A stretch of DNA of 64,000 nucleotides from Streptomyces chartreusis. Its GTDB lineage: Bacteria > Actinomycetota > Actinomycetes > Streptomycetales > Streptomycetaceae. The stretch covers positions 8,556,001 to 8,620,000 of the forward strand of contig NZ_CP023689.1 of NCBI RefSeq assembly GCF_008704715.1, given 5' to 3'. The notes beneath the pieces were generated by a model. It ran no database searches. It had not been told where the DNA came from and was given only the letters and a program-made list of their open reading frames with translations. Positions 41,958-52,700 of this stretch are shown in pieces. The position numbers and the translations under genes were made by a program. Numbering within the stretch: position 1 is the stretch's first letter; each line of letters begins with the position of its first letter.

Positions 41958-42686
41958 ATGGCGATCACCGGGGCGGCCGACCTGCTGGCCACCTGGGAGG
42001 CGGGCCTCGCCGAGGCACCGACGGGGCGCGCCCTGCTGCTGCACCGCACGGCACGCCCGGACGTCGACGCGACGACCCTGCCGGTACTGCCGGTGGGGGA
42101 GCGCGAGGCCGACCTGTTCACGCTGCGCCGCGCCCTGTTCGGGGAGCGGATGCAGGTGCGGCTGGGCTGCGCCGCCTGCGGCGAGGACATGGAGTTCGAC
42201 CTCGACGCCGGGGAGTTCGCCCGCTCGCCGATCGGGCCGGACGACTCGATCGTGCGGGTCGAACAGGACGGCTGGGACGTCCGGTTCCGGCTGCCCGGTG
42301 TCGCCGACCTGACGGCTGCGGCCCGCTCCGCCGACCCACGTGCCGCCCTGCTCGCGCGCTGCCTCGTCTCGGCGGCCCGCGACGGGGCGGACGTGACCGC
42401 GGGTGAGCTGCCCGCCCCGGTGCAGCGCCGGATCGCCGAGGCCGTCGAGTCCGCCGATCCGGGGGCCGACGTGACGCTCAACATCGCCTGCCCCGAATGC
42501 GGGGCGGCGACCCGGGCCGAGCTGGACATCGCCTCCTACCTGTGGACCGAACTGGACGCCTGGGCAAGGGACCTGCTGCTCGACGTCCATCTGCTCGCCA
42601 CGTCGTACGGCTGGAGCGAGCCGGAGATCCTGGCGCTCAGCCCGCTGCGGCGCCGCTACTACCTGGAGCTGTGTGCGGATGTCTGA
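41958..42686 (+). CDS. Zn-finger baseplate/chaperone protein of contractile injection systems
   Basis: 242 residues. Two Cys pairs far apart (GCAACGEDMEFDLDAGEF and IACPECGAATRAELDIASYL) probably make one zinc site, and the C-terminus YGWSEPEILALSPLRRRYYL is the conserved end found in eCIS operons at this position. Similar to T4 gp26/gp51-like baseplate assembly factors by context. Not a nuclease. Its end overlaps the next start. Confidence 0.75.
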   Translation: MAITGAADLLATWEAGLAEAPTGRALLLHRTARPDVDATTLPVLPVGEREADLFTLRRALFGERMQVRLGCAACGEDMEFDLDAGEFARSPIGPDDSIVRVEQDGWDVRFRLPGVADLTAAARSADPRAALLARCLVSAARDGADVTAGELPAPVQRRIAEAVESADPGADVTLNIACPECGAATRAELDIASYLWTELDAWARDLLLDVHLLATSYGWSEPEILALSPLRRRYYLELCADV

Positions 42687-43419
42687 CGCCGACGGGGCGC
42701 CGGTGCCCGACTTCCTCGACCGGCTGATCGCCCGGCACGCCCCGGCCGCCACCGGTCCTCGCCCGGACGTGGTGCGGGTACGCCCCCGGCTGCCCGGCCC
42801 GTTCGAGCGGGTCGAGGCGGTACGGAGCACCGCGCCGGAGGAGGACGAGGGCTCCGGCCTGCTGTGGCCCGCCACCACACCGGAGGCCGCCCGACCCGGG
42901 GAGGCTCCGCGCCCGGCAGCGCCCGCGGCCCGGACGCACACGGAACGGGAGCGGACGGTCGTACACACCGAACGCACCCCGGCCGACCCGGCACCGCGGC
43001 CCGCCGCCCTGCCCGAGGTGCCGTTGCTGCGCCCCGTCGCAGCGGTCGAGCCCGGCGCCCTGTCGGCACCCGAGGCCGTGCCGCGGGCGGCGGGCCGAGG
43101 GCGCTCCGAGCGGGGCGCCACCCGGAGCGCGGCGTCCACGCCCATCCCCCCGGGCGCGGAAGCCGCCACCCCCGCCGCCGTGTCGACCCCCCTGCGGCCC
43201 AGCGCCGCTGACACGGCGGCGGCCCGGGACGCCGTACGACAGGCCGTTGCCCGGCGCCCGGGGAAGGCGCCCGAGCAGGTGGTTCAGGTACAGATCGGGC
43301 GGCTGGAGGTGACGGCAGGACCGGCACCGTCCGGCGGCGGCCGGCAGCGGACGCCCGCGCCGGGGCGCGCCGGGGCGACCGTGAGCCTGGCCGACTACCT
43401 GGCCCGGGGGCGTGAGTGA
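42679..43419 (+). CDS. eCIS-conserved linker protein with short C-terminal motif
   Basis: 246 residues from ATG 42679 (GTG 42673 possible). N-terminus PVPDFLDRLIARHAP and C-terminus VVQVQIGRLEVTAGPAPSGG then VSLADYLARG are conserved ends of a small protein found between tube and DUF4255 genes of contractile injection systems; the middle 150 residues are Ala/Pro/Arg-rich and disordered. Possibly connects baseplate and tube. Function inferred only from operon position. Confidence 0.65.
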   Translation: MSDADGAPVPDFLDRLIARHAPAATGPRPDVVRVRPRLPGPFERVEAVRSTAPEEDEGSGLLWPATTPEAARPGEAPRPAAPAARTHTERERTVVHTERTPADPAPRPAALPEVPLLRPVAAVEPGALSAPEAVPRAAGRGRSERGATRSAASTPIPPGAEAATPAAVSTPLRPSAADTAAARDAVRQAVARRPGKAPEQVVQVQIGRLEVTAGPAPSGGGRQRTPAPGRAGATVSLADYLARGRE

Positions 43420-43452
43420 CATGACGGACCGAGGAACCGAGGAACCGACTCC

Positions 43453-44370
43453 ATGAGCAACGCACTCGCCATCGCCCATGTCACCCAGGCCCTCGCCCTG
43501 CTGCTCGCGTCCAACGTGGGCCCGGAGTTCGACGAGGCCGTGAAGGTGGAGCCGCACAAGCCGCCGACGGAACCGCCGGACTACCCCACCATCAACGTCT
43601 TCCTGTACCAGGTCACGCCCAACACCTCGATGCGCAACAACGACCTGCCGACCCGGGCGTCCGACGGCACGCTGGTGAAACGGCCAGCGGCCGCGCTGGA
43701 CCTGCACTACGTCATCAGCGCGTACGGCGACGAGACGACCCTGGTCGGGCAGCGGCTGATCGGCTCCGTGGTGCGGACCCTGCACGAGATCCCGGTGCTG
43801 CCGAAGGACGTCATCGAGGAGACCGGTCATCTCCCGCACCTGGCGGGCAGCGACCTCGCGGAGGCGACCCAGCGGGTGCGCCTCACGCCGACGGTGATGG
43901 ACATCGACGAGACGTCGAAGCTGTGGGGGATGCTCCACCAGACGCCGTACGCGCTGTCCGTGGTCTACCAGGCCACCCTGGTCCTCATCGACGGCCGCGA
44001 GCAGCCGGTGCCGGCCAAGCCGGTCGAGCGGCCGGAGGTACGGGTGCTGCCGTTCGGGGCGCCGGGGGCACCGGTTCCGCCCGGGGCGGGGGCCGACGAC
44101 CGTACGTCGGTCGATGGCTCGGCGATCGAGGCGGCTGATGTCCAAGAGGGGCAGGCGCCCGGCAAGGCCGTCGCCAAGGCCGCGGCCAAGGGCAGGACGC
44201 CTGCGAAGACCGCCGCGTCGGCACCGGCCAAGGCCGCCGCCAGGACACCCGCGAAGGCACCGGCCAAGGCCCCTGCACGCGGGCGCAAGGCGGCCGCCAC
44301 CCAGACCGGCAGATCGGGCAAGACGGGTGGCGCGGCGCCGGACGGCGGAGCCGAAGGCACCGAGAACTGA
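43453..44370 (+). CDS. DUF4255 tube-terminator (Pvc16/Afp16-like) with AK-rich tail
   Basis: 305 residues. The first ~195 are a DUF4255 domain (ALAIAHVTQALALLLASNVG, PTINVFLYQVTPNTSMRNND, LDLHYVISAYGDETTLVGQR, WGMLHQTPYALSVVYQATLV). Homologues cap the tube and sheath and set their length. Beyond residue ~230 there is a repetitive Lys/Ala/Pro tail (AAKGRTPAKTAASAPAKAAA) resembling histone H1-like sequences, unusual for the family. Followed by the AAA+ ATPase after 33 bp. Confidence 0.9.
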   Translation: MSNALAIAHVTQALALLLASNVGPEFDEAVKVEPHKPPTEPPDYPTINVFLYQVTPNTSMRNNDLPTRASDGTLVKRPAAALDLHYVISAYGDETTLVGQRLIGSVVRTLHEIPVLPKDVIEETGHLPHLAGSDLAEATQRVRLTPTVMDIDETSKLWGMLHQTPYALSVVYQATLVLIDGREQPVPAKPVERPEVRVLPFGAPGAPVPPGAGADDRTSVDGSAIEAADVQEGQAPGKAVAKAAAKGRTPAKTAASAPAKAAARTPAKAPAKAPARGRKAAATQTGRSGKTGGAAPDGGAEGTEN

Positions 44371-44403
44371 CACGGCATGGGAACGACGGGGGCAGGTGAG
44401 GGC

Positions 44404-46389
44404 ATGGGGACGAACGAGCCGGGCACGGCGGCGACTTCGCGCACGACGGGCGGCCACGACGTGGGCGCGACGCTGATCGAGGAGATCCGTCGCGTCCTCG
44501 CCCGCGTCGACGCCCACGCCCGGGCCGCCGACGCCGACGAGGCAGCCGCCCCGGAGACCACCGCCGGCCCGACGCCCCCGGCGGCACCGGGCACCGCCCC
44601 GCTCGACGCCCTCGTCACCTGCTTCGGGCTGACCTCCTTCGAACGCGACGTGATCCTCCTCGCCGCCGCCGACGAGCTGGACCCGACGACCGCCGCCCGC
44701 TGCGCCGCGGCCTGCGGTGACCCGCAGCGGGCGTACCCGACGTTCTCGCTCGCCCTGGCCGCCCTCGCCGACCCGCACTGGAGCGCGCTCACCCCCGTCG
44801 CACCGCTGCGCCGCTGGCGGATCGCGGAACTGGACGACGAGTCCCGGCTGACCACCTCCCGTCTCCGTCTGGACGAGCGGATCCTGCACTTCCTGCTGGG
44901 CTCGCCCTATCTGGACGCCCGGCTGCACGGCCGCCTGCGCCGCACCTCGGTGCCGGAGCAACTGCCGCCGTCGTACGACCTGGCCGCGAGCCGCGTCGCC
45001 GAGGGCTGGACGACCGGGGCGAGCCCCGACGCGCCGCTGCTCGTCGAGGTGACCGGCGGTGACCTGCGCAGCCGCGCCGAGATAGCCGCCGCAGCGGCCG
45101 CCCGCTCCGGGCTCGGGCTGTACGCGATGGGCGCCGAGGACATGCCCACCGACCCCGCCGAACGCGACCGGCTGGCCCGGCTCTGGCAGCGCGAGGCGAT
45201 CCTGCTGCCGTCCGCGCTGCTCCTCGAGGTCGGCGACCTGGACCGCGACCAGCGGGCGGCGACGGAGGCGTTCCTCGCCGGAGCGGCCGTACCGGTCGTC
45301 GTGTCCAGCGAGGACCCACTGCGCACCGATCGCCCGCACGGCGCGCGGGTGGCGGTGCCGCGCCTCGACGACGAGGAGCAGGTGGAGCTGTGGGGCCGGG
45401 CGATGCATCCGATCGCCGACCTGGACGACGTCGAACTCCGCTCCCTGGTCGCCCAGTTCCAGCTGCCGCCGCACGTCATCAGGTCCGCCGCCGCGACCGT
45501 ACGCCGCCGACTGCCCTACGAGGACCTCGACGCCGCCCAACTCGCCTGGCGGGCGGGTCTGGAGGAGGCCCGCATCGGGATGGACGAACTGGGCCGCCGT
45601 ATCGAACCGGGGGCGGCCTGGGGCGACCTGGTCCTCCACGACCGGCAGACCGGCGTCCTGCGGGAGATCGTCGCCCATGTCCGCCAGCGCGCCACCGTCC
45701 ACCAGGAATGGGGATTCGCCGGCACCCTGCGGCGCGGCCTCGGCGTCACGGCCCTCTTCGCGGGCGGCTCCGGCACCGGCAAGACGCTCGCCGCCGAGGT
45801 CATGGCGAAGGAACTCGGCCTCGACCTCTTCATCGTCGATCTCTCCCAGGTCGTCAGCAAGTACATCGGCGAGACCGAGAAGAACCTGCGCCGGGTCTTC
45901 GACGCCGCCGAACGCGGCGGTGCGCTGCTGCTGTTCGACGAGGCCGACGCGCTGTTCGGCAAGCGCAGCGAGGTCAAGGACAGCCACGACCGGTACGCCA
46001 ACCTGGAGGTCAGCTACCTCCTGATGCGTATGGAGGCTTACCGCGGCCTCGCCATCCTCACCACCAACATGAAGAAGGCCCTCGACACGGCCTTCCTGCG
46101 CCGCATCCGCTTCGTCGTCGACTTCCCCTTCCCGGCCGAGCACGAGCGCGCCGAGATCTGGCGCCGGGTGCTGCCGTCGCAGGCGCCTGTCAAGGGCATC
46201 GACGCGGACCTGCTCGCCCAGCTCACCGTCGCGGGCGGCTCGATCCGCAACATCGCACTGTCCGGGGCGTTCCTGGCGGCCGAGGAGGGCGACCGCCTCC
46301 AGATGCGCCACATGCTGGCGGCGGCCCGCACGGAGTACCAGAAGCTGGAGCGCTCGCTTACTCCGGGGGAGGTGCGGGGATGGGTGTGA
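44404..46389 (+). CDS. AAA+ ATPase of contractile injection system (Pvc15/Afp15-like)
   Basis: 661 residues from ATG 44404 (GTGAGGG upstream; ATG 44377 possible). N-terminal winged/helical half with LVTCFGLTSFERDVILLAAA; C-terminal AAA+ with Walker A AGGSGTGKTLAAEVMAKEL (Lys460), Walker B GALLLFDEADALFGKR, sensor/Arg finger RRIRFVVDFPFPAEHERAEI. Homologues are needed for assembly or cargo loading of PVC/Afp particles, possibly acting like ClpB-family unfoldases. Its stop overlaps the following small gene. Confidence 0.95.
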   Translation: MGTNEPGTAATSRTTGGHDVGATLIEEIRRVLARVDAHARAADADEAAAPETTAGPTPPAAPGTAPLDALVTCFGLTSFERDVILLAAADELDPTTAARCAAACGDPQRAYPTFSLALAALADPHWSALTPVAPLRRWRIAELDDESRLTTSRLRLDERILHFLLGSPYLDARLHGRLRRTSVPEQLPPSYDLAASRVAEGWTTGASPDAPLLVEVTGGDLRSRAEIAAAAAARSGLGLYAMGAEDMPTDPAERDRLARLWQREAILLPSALLLEVGDLDRDQRAATEAFLAGAAVPVVVSSEDPLRTDRPHGARVAVPRLDDEEQVELWGRAMHPIADLDDVELRSLVAQFQLPPHVIRSAAATVRRRLPYEDLDAAQLAWRAGLEEARIGMDELGRRIEPGAAWGDLVLHDRQTGVLREIVAHVRQRATVHQEWGFAGTLRRGLGVTALFAGGSGTGKTLAAEVMAKELGLDLFIVDLSQVVSKYIGETEKNLRRVFDAAERGGALLLFDEADALFGKRSEVKDSHDRYANLEVSYLLMRMEAYRGLAILTTNMKKALDTAFLRRIRFVVDFPFPAEHERAEIWRRVLPSQAPVKGIDADLLAQLTVAGGSIRNIALSGAFLAAEEGDRLQMRHMLAAARTEYQKLERSLTPGEVRGWV

Positions 46390-46739
46390 ACGGGTCGCAG
46401 CGTGACGAGCCGCGGGAGATTCGAGTCGAGCCGCGGGAGATCCGCGACGAGCTGCGCGGGACCCGCGTCGAGCCGCGGGAGATCCGCGTCGAGATCGGCG
46501 AACTCGCCCTGAACGGCTTCGCCGTGGACCCGGAGCGGGTGTCGGTCGCCTTCGAACGCGAGCTGACCCGGCTGATCGAGGCCCACGGAGTCCCGCTCGC
46601 AGTGGACGGCGCCGTCGCCGTCGACGCCCTGACCGACCTCCCGCCGCTGCCCGCCGGCCTCACCGCCCGCCGCCTCGGCCAGGAACTGGCCCGCGCGGTG
46701 CACGAAGGGCTCAGCGGCCACGGGGAGGTGACCCGATGA
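46380..46739 (+). CDS. Small eCIS operon protein with EPREIR repeats
   Basis: 119 residues from ATG 46380 (GTG 46386 alternative, both overlapping the ATPase stop). N-terminal third is a repeat of EPREIRV-like units (residues ~10-40, coded by near-identical 21-bp words); the rest reads VEIGELALNGFAVDPERVSV, then FERELTRLIEAHG and LGQELARAVHEGL. The IGEL-GF-block occurs in small proteins placed before DUF4157 genes in other eCIS loci. Function unknown. Confidence 0.7.
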   Translation: MGVNGSQRDEPREIRVEPREIRDELRGTRVEPREIRVEIGELALNGFAVDPERVSVAFERELTRLIEAHGVPLAVDGAVAVDALTDLPPLPAGLTARRLGQELARAVHEGLSGHGEVTR

Positions 46740-49700
46740 GCTCCCAGACGCAGGACGGCCACGCCGAACAGTCCGCGGAACAGCGCCGCCGCAAGCGCAA
46801 GGAGCGCGCGGCCAAGTCCCGCACGCTGGAACCGAAGGAGATCGTCAGCGGCGCGGGCCAGCCGCTGGACCCGGGCGTACGCCGGGATCTGGAGGAACGC
46901 CTCGGCCACGACCTCAGCCGCGTACGCCTACACACTGGCCGCGATGCGGGGCAGCTGACCGAGCTGCTGGGCGCGGACGCGGTGGCCGTGGGCCAGGACG
47001 TCTTCTTCGCGGAGGGCACCTTCAAGCCGGGCACGGACGAGGGCCGCCGCCTCCTCGCCCACGAGCTCTTGCACACGGTCCAGAACCCGCACGGGCTGGG
47101 CACGTTGCGTGCGGGGCGGGAGCTGGGGGCGGTGAGTCTGCCTCAGCAGGCGATCGAGAGGGAGGCGGAGAGCGCGGCGCAGGACGTCGTCCGCGAGCCG
47201 GAGGCGGGGCCGGAGACCGCGGACGTCGAGCAGGACCAGGCGACGCCCGGGTGGCTGCGGTACGCCACGGTGGACGCGGACCGGAACCGGGCCGAGGCCA
47301 TGGACCCGGCGACCCTCGTCGACCGTCTCGCCAACACGGTCATCCGGTCGCTCCGCACCGACCCGACGGACAGCGCGCAGCGCGTCCGCGCCTCCCTGGC
47401 CCCGCTCTCGGAGGAGCTTCAGGAGCGCGTACTGGATCGCCTGGAGCACCGGCTGCTCACCTTCGAGCACGACTTCGTGGTTGACCTGGTCACGGAGATC
47501 GACGAGGACGGCCAGGCGGAGAGCGAGGCCACCGCCCGACAGCGTGGCTTCCTTGCTCCGGAGGTCGAGGAGGACACCGCCGAGGACGTACAGGCGGAGC
47601 GGGAGAAGGAGCAGGAGGCTGCTCAGGAGAAGCAGCAGCGCAACGAGCGGACGGGGCCCGCTCCCGGCCCGGAGAAGCAGCCCGTGAACAGGGCCGGGAA
47701 CACCGCTCCCGCCGCGGGCAGTACGCCGGAGAACGCGGGAGGCACGATCCCGCAGGGCGGTACTCCGGGCGCGGACGCCGGGAAGGCGGAGGACGACAAG
47801 GAGGCCGACCCGCGCACGGGCGGGGACGCGTCCAGCCCCAAGGGGGACGGGGAGCAGCCCACTTCGCCCGCCGCACAGTCCGAGCAGAAGCCGGCGCAGC
47901 AGGGGACCGCGGCCGGCGGCAGGACAGCAGCGCAGGCCGCCGGGAAGCAGTCCGAGAAGTCGGGTGCAGAGAAGAGCGGACAGCAGGGGCAGCAGCAGGA
48001 CAAGGGGGACAAGGGGAAGCAGGGCGGCGGGAAGGACGGCGACCGGGCTGGGGCGAAGCAGGCCGAGGAGAAGGCCAAGAAGGAAGCCGGCCAGGAAGAG
48101 GCGGCGGGCCCGCGCGCCGACGCCGAGGACGAGGCCACCAAGGCCCGTGAGAGCGCCGTCGCGGCCGAGGCGGCCAAGAAGGACGAGCCGGGCCGCGACG
48201 AAGGCATCGCCTCTGGCACGGGCAAGGACGACGGCTTCCCCGGCCGTGCCGGCACGCTGGACGCGGCCCGCGCCCAGGACCAGGAGGGCGAGGAGGAACG
48301 GGAGGAGTCCTCCGGCCAAGGCGGCGGCTCCGAGGTGGAGGTCGGCGGCGGGGAGCAGAGTGCCTGGGACATCAAACTCAGGCCGGAGGACTTCCTTCCC
48401 GAGCAGGACCTCGACTTGTCGAGCGTTCCGACTTCCGAGCAGATCGACGAGTCCGCCGCGAATTCCGCCCCACCCACCCCCTCCTTCCCTGCCTCGATGC
48501 CGACCAGGGCCGACAAGGTGCAGGCCCAGCGTGAGCAGGAGGACGAGGAGGACGCCGAGCGCGAGGCGGCGGCGAAGAAGGACGACCCGGGCACCGACGA
48601 CTCCCCGCCCGTGCCGGGCGCCGAGGAGAGGGCCGCGGAGCAGGGCCGCCCTACGGAGAGCGAGCTCGACCCCGAGGAGAGGTCGGAGCCCAAGCCTGCA
48701 CCGGGCGTGGCTTCCAGGGACCCCAAACAGGGCGACGACCCCAAGGCGGGTCCGGTCGCCGCCGAGGCCAACACGCAGGACACCAAGGACCGTTCGAAGG
48801 AGACCGGCGGCGGAACGGCCGAGCAGGCCGCCAAGGACGAGAAGGGCACGCCGACCGCGGGCGGACCGGGCGACAAGACGTCGGGCGGCGACAAGGGCTC
48901 CGCGCAGGCCCGTTCCGACACCTCGGCCACCCAGTCCCCCTCGGACACGGTCAAGAAGGGGGCCGAGGGGGAGAAGGCGGCCTCCGAAGAGGGCGCGACG
49001 GGAGCGTCGAAGACCGAGGAGTCCCCTGGCCCGCAGGAGTCGAAGGGACCCAAGGACCAGGGCGGGAGCGGCACTTCGGACAACTACGCGTCCGGCGGGG
49101 GGACGACCGACTCCGACGGCTCGACGGACGTCGGTGCGACGTCGTCGTCCGACTCGACCTCCAGCCGGCCTTCCGGCAGCGACAACTCCGCCTCGGAGAC
49201 GGCGAGTTTGGGTTCGCGTACGGAGTCCCGCTCTTCCTCTCGTGCGGAGAAGACGAGCCCAAGGGCTCAAGAACCGCGTACGGAAAAGCCGAAGGAGCAG
49301 GCACCGCAGCAGGAGAGCAAGGCGGAGACCAAGGCCGACTCCGAGGGCGGGGCCGACTCCGGCTCCCGGGCCACTCCCGCAGCAGCACGCGGCGGTGGTG
49401 GCGGCGGTGCCTCGAAGGGCGGCTCGACGGGCGGCGGGAAGAGCTCCGGAGCCAAAGGAAAGAAGGCGTCCAAGGCGGCGCCGGACCTCTCCGGCGGCTC
49501 CCCCGAGGAGGGCCTCGCCGCCGCGTCGAATCTCAAGCCGCACCAAGCCGTCGAGGCGATGGACAGCGTCGGCGGCGCCGTGGACAAGGACGTCGGCAAG
49601 GAACACAAGCAGCTGGCGTCCAAGCCGCCCGCCATGGACCGTCCCACCGGCGCCCCGAAGACCCTGCACGGCAAGCCGGACGCCGAGGAAGCGGCGCAGT

Positions 49701-52700
49701 ACAACGAGGACAAGGCCCAGCGCGCCGAGGATGCCAAGGACGAGAAGGCCGAGGTCAAGGGCGAGAAGAAGCCGGAAGGCAAGATCGACGCCGAGGAGAT
49801 GGAGGAGCCGGACTTCTTCGATCAGATCGGGATGATGGCCGGCTACGCCATCGGTGGGATCGGCGACTGGCTCGGCTTCGACGTCACGGCGGAGGACCTG
49901 GCCGCGCAGTTCGCCGGCATGCCCACCAAGGACGAGGCCATGAAGGAGGCGCAGAACGGCACTGCGCCGGGCGTCGACATGAAGGGCCAGGCCGACGACA
50001 AGACCGAGGAACAGGGCGGCAACACCGACGACAAGAGCCAGGAGGCCGCCGAGACCGGCGCCGACGACGCCGGTCGCAGGATGGGCGAGGACCAGATCTA
50101 CCCGGACGCGCCGAAGGAACGGCTCGAAGGGAAGGTGCCTGCCGAACAGGGCGGCAAGTCGCGCGTCGGCGGAGGCGGTGCGGGCACCGGTGCGGTGCCG
50201 CCCGAAGCGGCCTCGGAAGTGGCCGAGCACGAGCGCAAGCCGCAGTTCAAGAAGGCTCTCAGTGACGGCCGCCAGGACATGGGCAAGGGCCGGGAGAAGA
50301 AGACCCAGGACACCCGCACGTCCCAGGAGAAGCACAAGCGGCAGGTCGACAAGGAAGTCCAGTCCAACACCCAGGAGCAGACGGGCAAGCGCGGGGGCGT
50401 ACTGACGGACGTGGACAAGCAGCGCTCCGACTGGACCAAGGACCAGGACGAAGAGCTGAAGAAGCTCGGTACGAAGAGGTCGGACCGCGAGAAGAAGATC
50501 CGGGACGACGTCAAGAAGGAAGAGGAGGACACCGACAAGGACGTCGACAAGCAGAAGGAGACCAGCGACAAGGACGTCAAGGACAAGGGCAACAAGGCCG
50601 AGGAGGACGCGGAGAAGAAGAAGGACGAGAAGGTCGACGACTCCAAGGGCTGGCTGTCGAAGACGCTCGACTGGATCAAAGAGAAGTTCATCGAGCTGCG
50701 GGACAAGGTCGTCCAGATCATCAAGGACGCCCGCGAGGCGATCGTCGAGGCGCTGAAGAACTTCAAGGAGACGGTCGAGGGCTGGATCAACGCGGCCCGT
50801 GAGGGCATCGTCGCGATGATCAAGAAGTTCATCGAGGACCTGATCGAGTTCGTCGTGTCCTTGGTTGAAGCGATCATTGAAATCGGCCGCCGTATCCGCA
50901 AGTTCATCACGGACCTGATCAACGCGGCGCTCGCGTTCGTCACCAGGCTCGCGGCGGCCCTGAAGCAGATCATGAAGGATCTGCTGGAGTCCATTGCGAA
51001 GCAACTCAGCGACATCCTGAACGTCCTGAAGAAGATGCTCCTCGACGTCCTGAAGGCCTGTAAGGACGCCCTCAAGGCGGTCCTCGACTTCGCGACGAAG
51101 TTCATCGCCGCCTTCGGTGAGTTCATGATGATCCTGGTCGACATCCTCTCGGACCCCGGCGGCTGGCTCAGCGGCGCGAAGAACTCCGCGTACGACGGTG
51201 CGAAGAACCATCTCTTCAACGAGGTCAAGAGCGCCGTCAAGCAGTGGTTCAACGACAAGGTCAAGGAGATCACCGGCCTGACCGAAGCCGTCTGGAACAA
51301 GCTCATGAAGGGCGGCTGGACCATTGAGAAGATCGCCAAGGAGGTGTGGGACGCGATCGTTCCCCAACTCCCCTTCATCATCGGCGAGATCGTCATCACA
51401 AAGGTCCTGGCGAAGCTCATCCCCGGCGCCGGCTGGGGCGCGGCCATCCTGGAGGCCATCCAGGCTGCGATCGGCTCACTGGGCGAGATCCTCAAGGCCA
51501 TCGGCGCGGTCATCACCTGGCTGAAGTCCGTACGCCAGGGCGGCGCGGGTGTCCTGTTCGCCAAGGCGATCGCGGCGGGCATCGTGGTCCTGCTGGAGAT
51601 GGCCTACGAGTTGATCCTCAGCGGGATCGGCAAGTACGTGTCGAAGGTGGGCAAGCGGTTGAAGGGCGTGGCCGCGAACCTGGGCAAGGACAAGGGCGGC
51701 GGCACGGGCAGGGGCAAGGACGGGCAGGGCGGGGACGAGGGCGCGCCCTCGTCGACACCACCCAAGAAGCAGACGTCCACGACGCCACCCGACAAGAAGT
51801 CCCAGGAGACACCGGTCAAGCCGAAGGACCAGGCCGCCGCTCCTGGAAGGCCGAAGGACCAGCCCGGCCCTGGCAGGCCCAAGGACCAGGCCGCTCCCGG
51901 CAAGCCCAAGGACGAGGACGGCCCGGCCCAGCCGAAGGACCAGGACGCGTCGGCCAGGCCCAAGGGCACTCAACCTCTGTCCTCCAAGCCCAAGAGCCCC
52001 ACGAACAGGACCGACAAGGACCACGGCAGGACCGACGCCAAGAACAACACCCCGAGCGACAAGTCCACGAAGCCGACGCCGCCCACGGCCAAGGACAAGA
52101 ACGGCAAGCCGAAGAACGAGGACACGAGCGACAAGAAGGACACGCAGCCGACTCCGTCGCCGAAGCCCACCGCACCGAAGCCGGGCAAGGGCGATGGCCC
52201 GGACAGCGCGAAGAAGGACAGCACGAAGGGGAACGAGGACAAGGGGCAGGACCCCAATCGGCGCCCCGACCCCGACTCCAAGAAGGACGACTCCGACACC
52301 GGGGGCGGCAAGAAGGACAACGACGGATCCGGCACGAAAGACAAGACCGATTCGGACGGCAAGGACAGCCCCGGGAAGAAGGACGCGGACGGCCCCGGGA
52401 AGAAGGACGCGGACGGCCCCGGTAAGAAGGACACCGACGGCAAGGGCAAGAGTGACGGCGCCGCACGCCCTCGCCCCGGCAAGAAGGGCCCAGGCAGGCC
52501 CAAGTCCAAGCAGGAGAAGGACAGGAAGAAAAAGGAAGAGGAGGATTCCCAGGACGACCGGTTGCCGGCGATCGTGGCAAGGATCCGTCCTCCGCTTCGC
52601 CAGAAGATGCGACACGGCATCCCCCGCTCGACGTACCTCGCTGTCCTGAAGGCGTATCAGCTTCGCTATCGGCTCACGGGACTCAAGCCCGTCGGCGGAG

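Noticed and set aside
42637..46311. 1224-codon minus-strand open frame opposite the DUF4255 and AAA+ genes
   Set aside because: Antisense shadow; the plus-strand genes carry diagnostic motifs and proper ribosome-binding sites.
46928..51367. 1479-codon minus-strand open frame opposite the giant DUF4157 gene, Leu-rich and membrane-like
   Set aside because: Leucine-rich strings arise from the reverse complement of Lys/Glu/Gln-rich linker codons; no start signal.
51820..51965. Repeated PKDQ-type units considered as a CRISPR-like array
   Set aside because: Units are in-frame, imperfect and of irregular length, and they code for a protein linker; no leader or cas genes.
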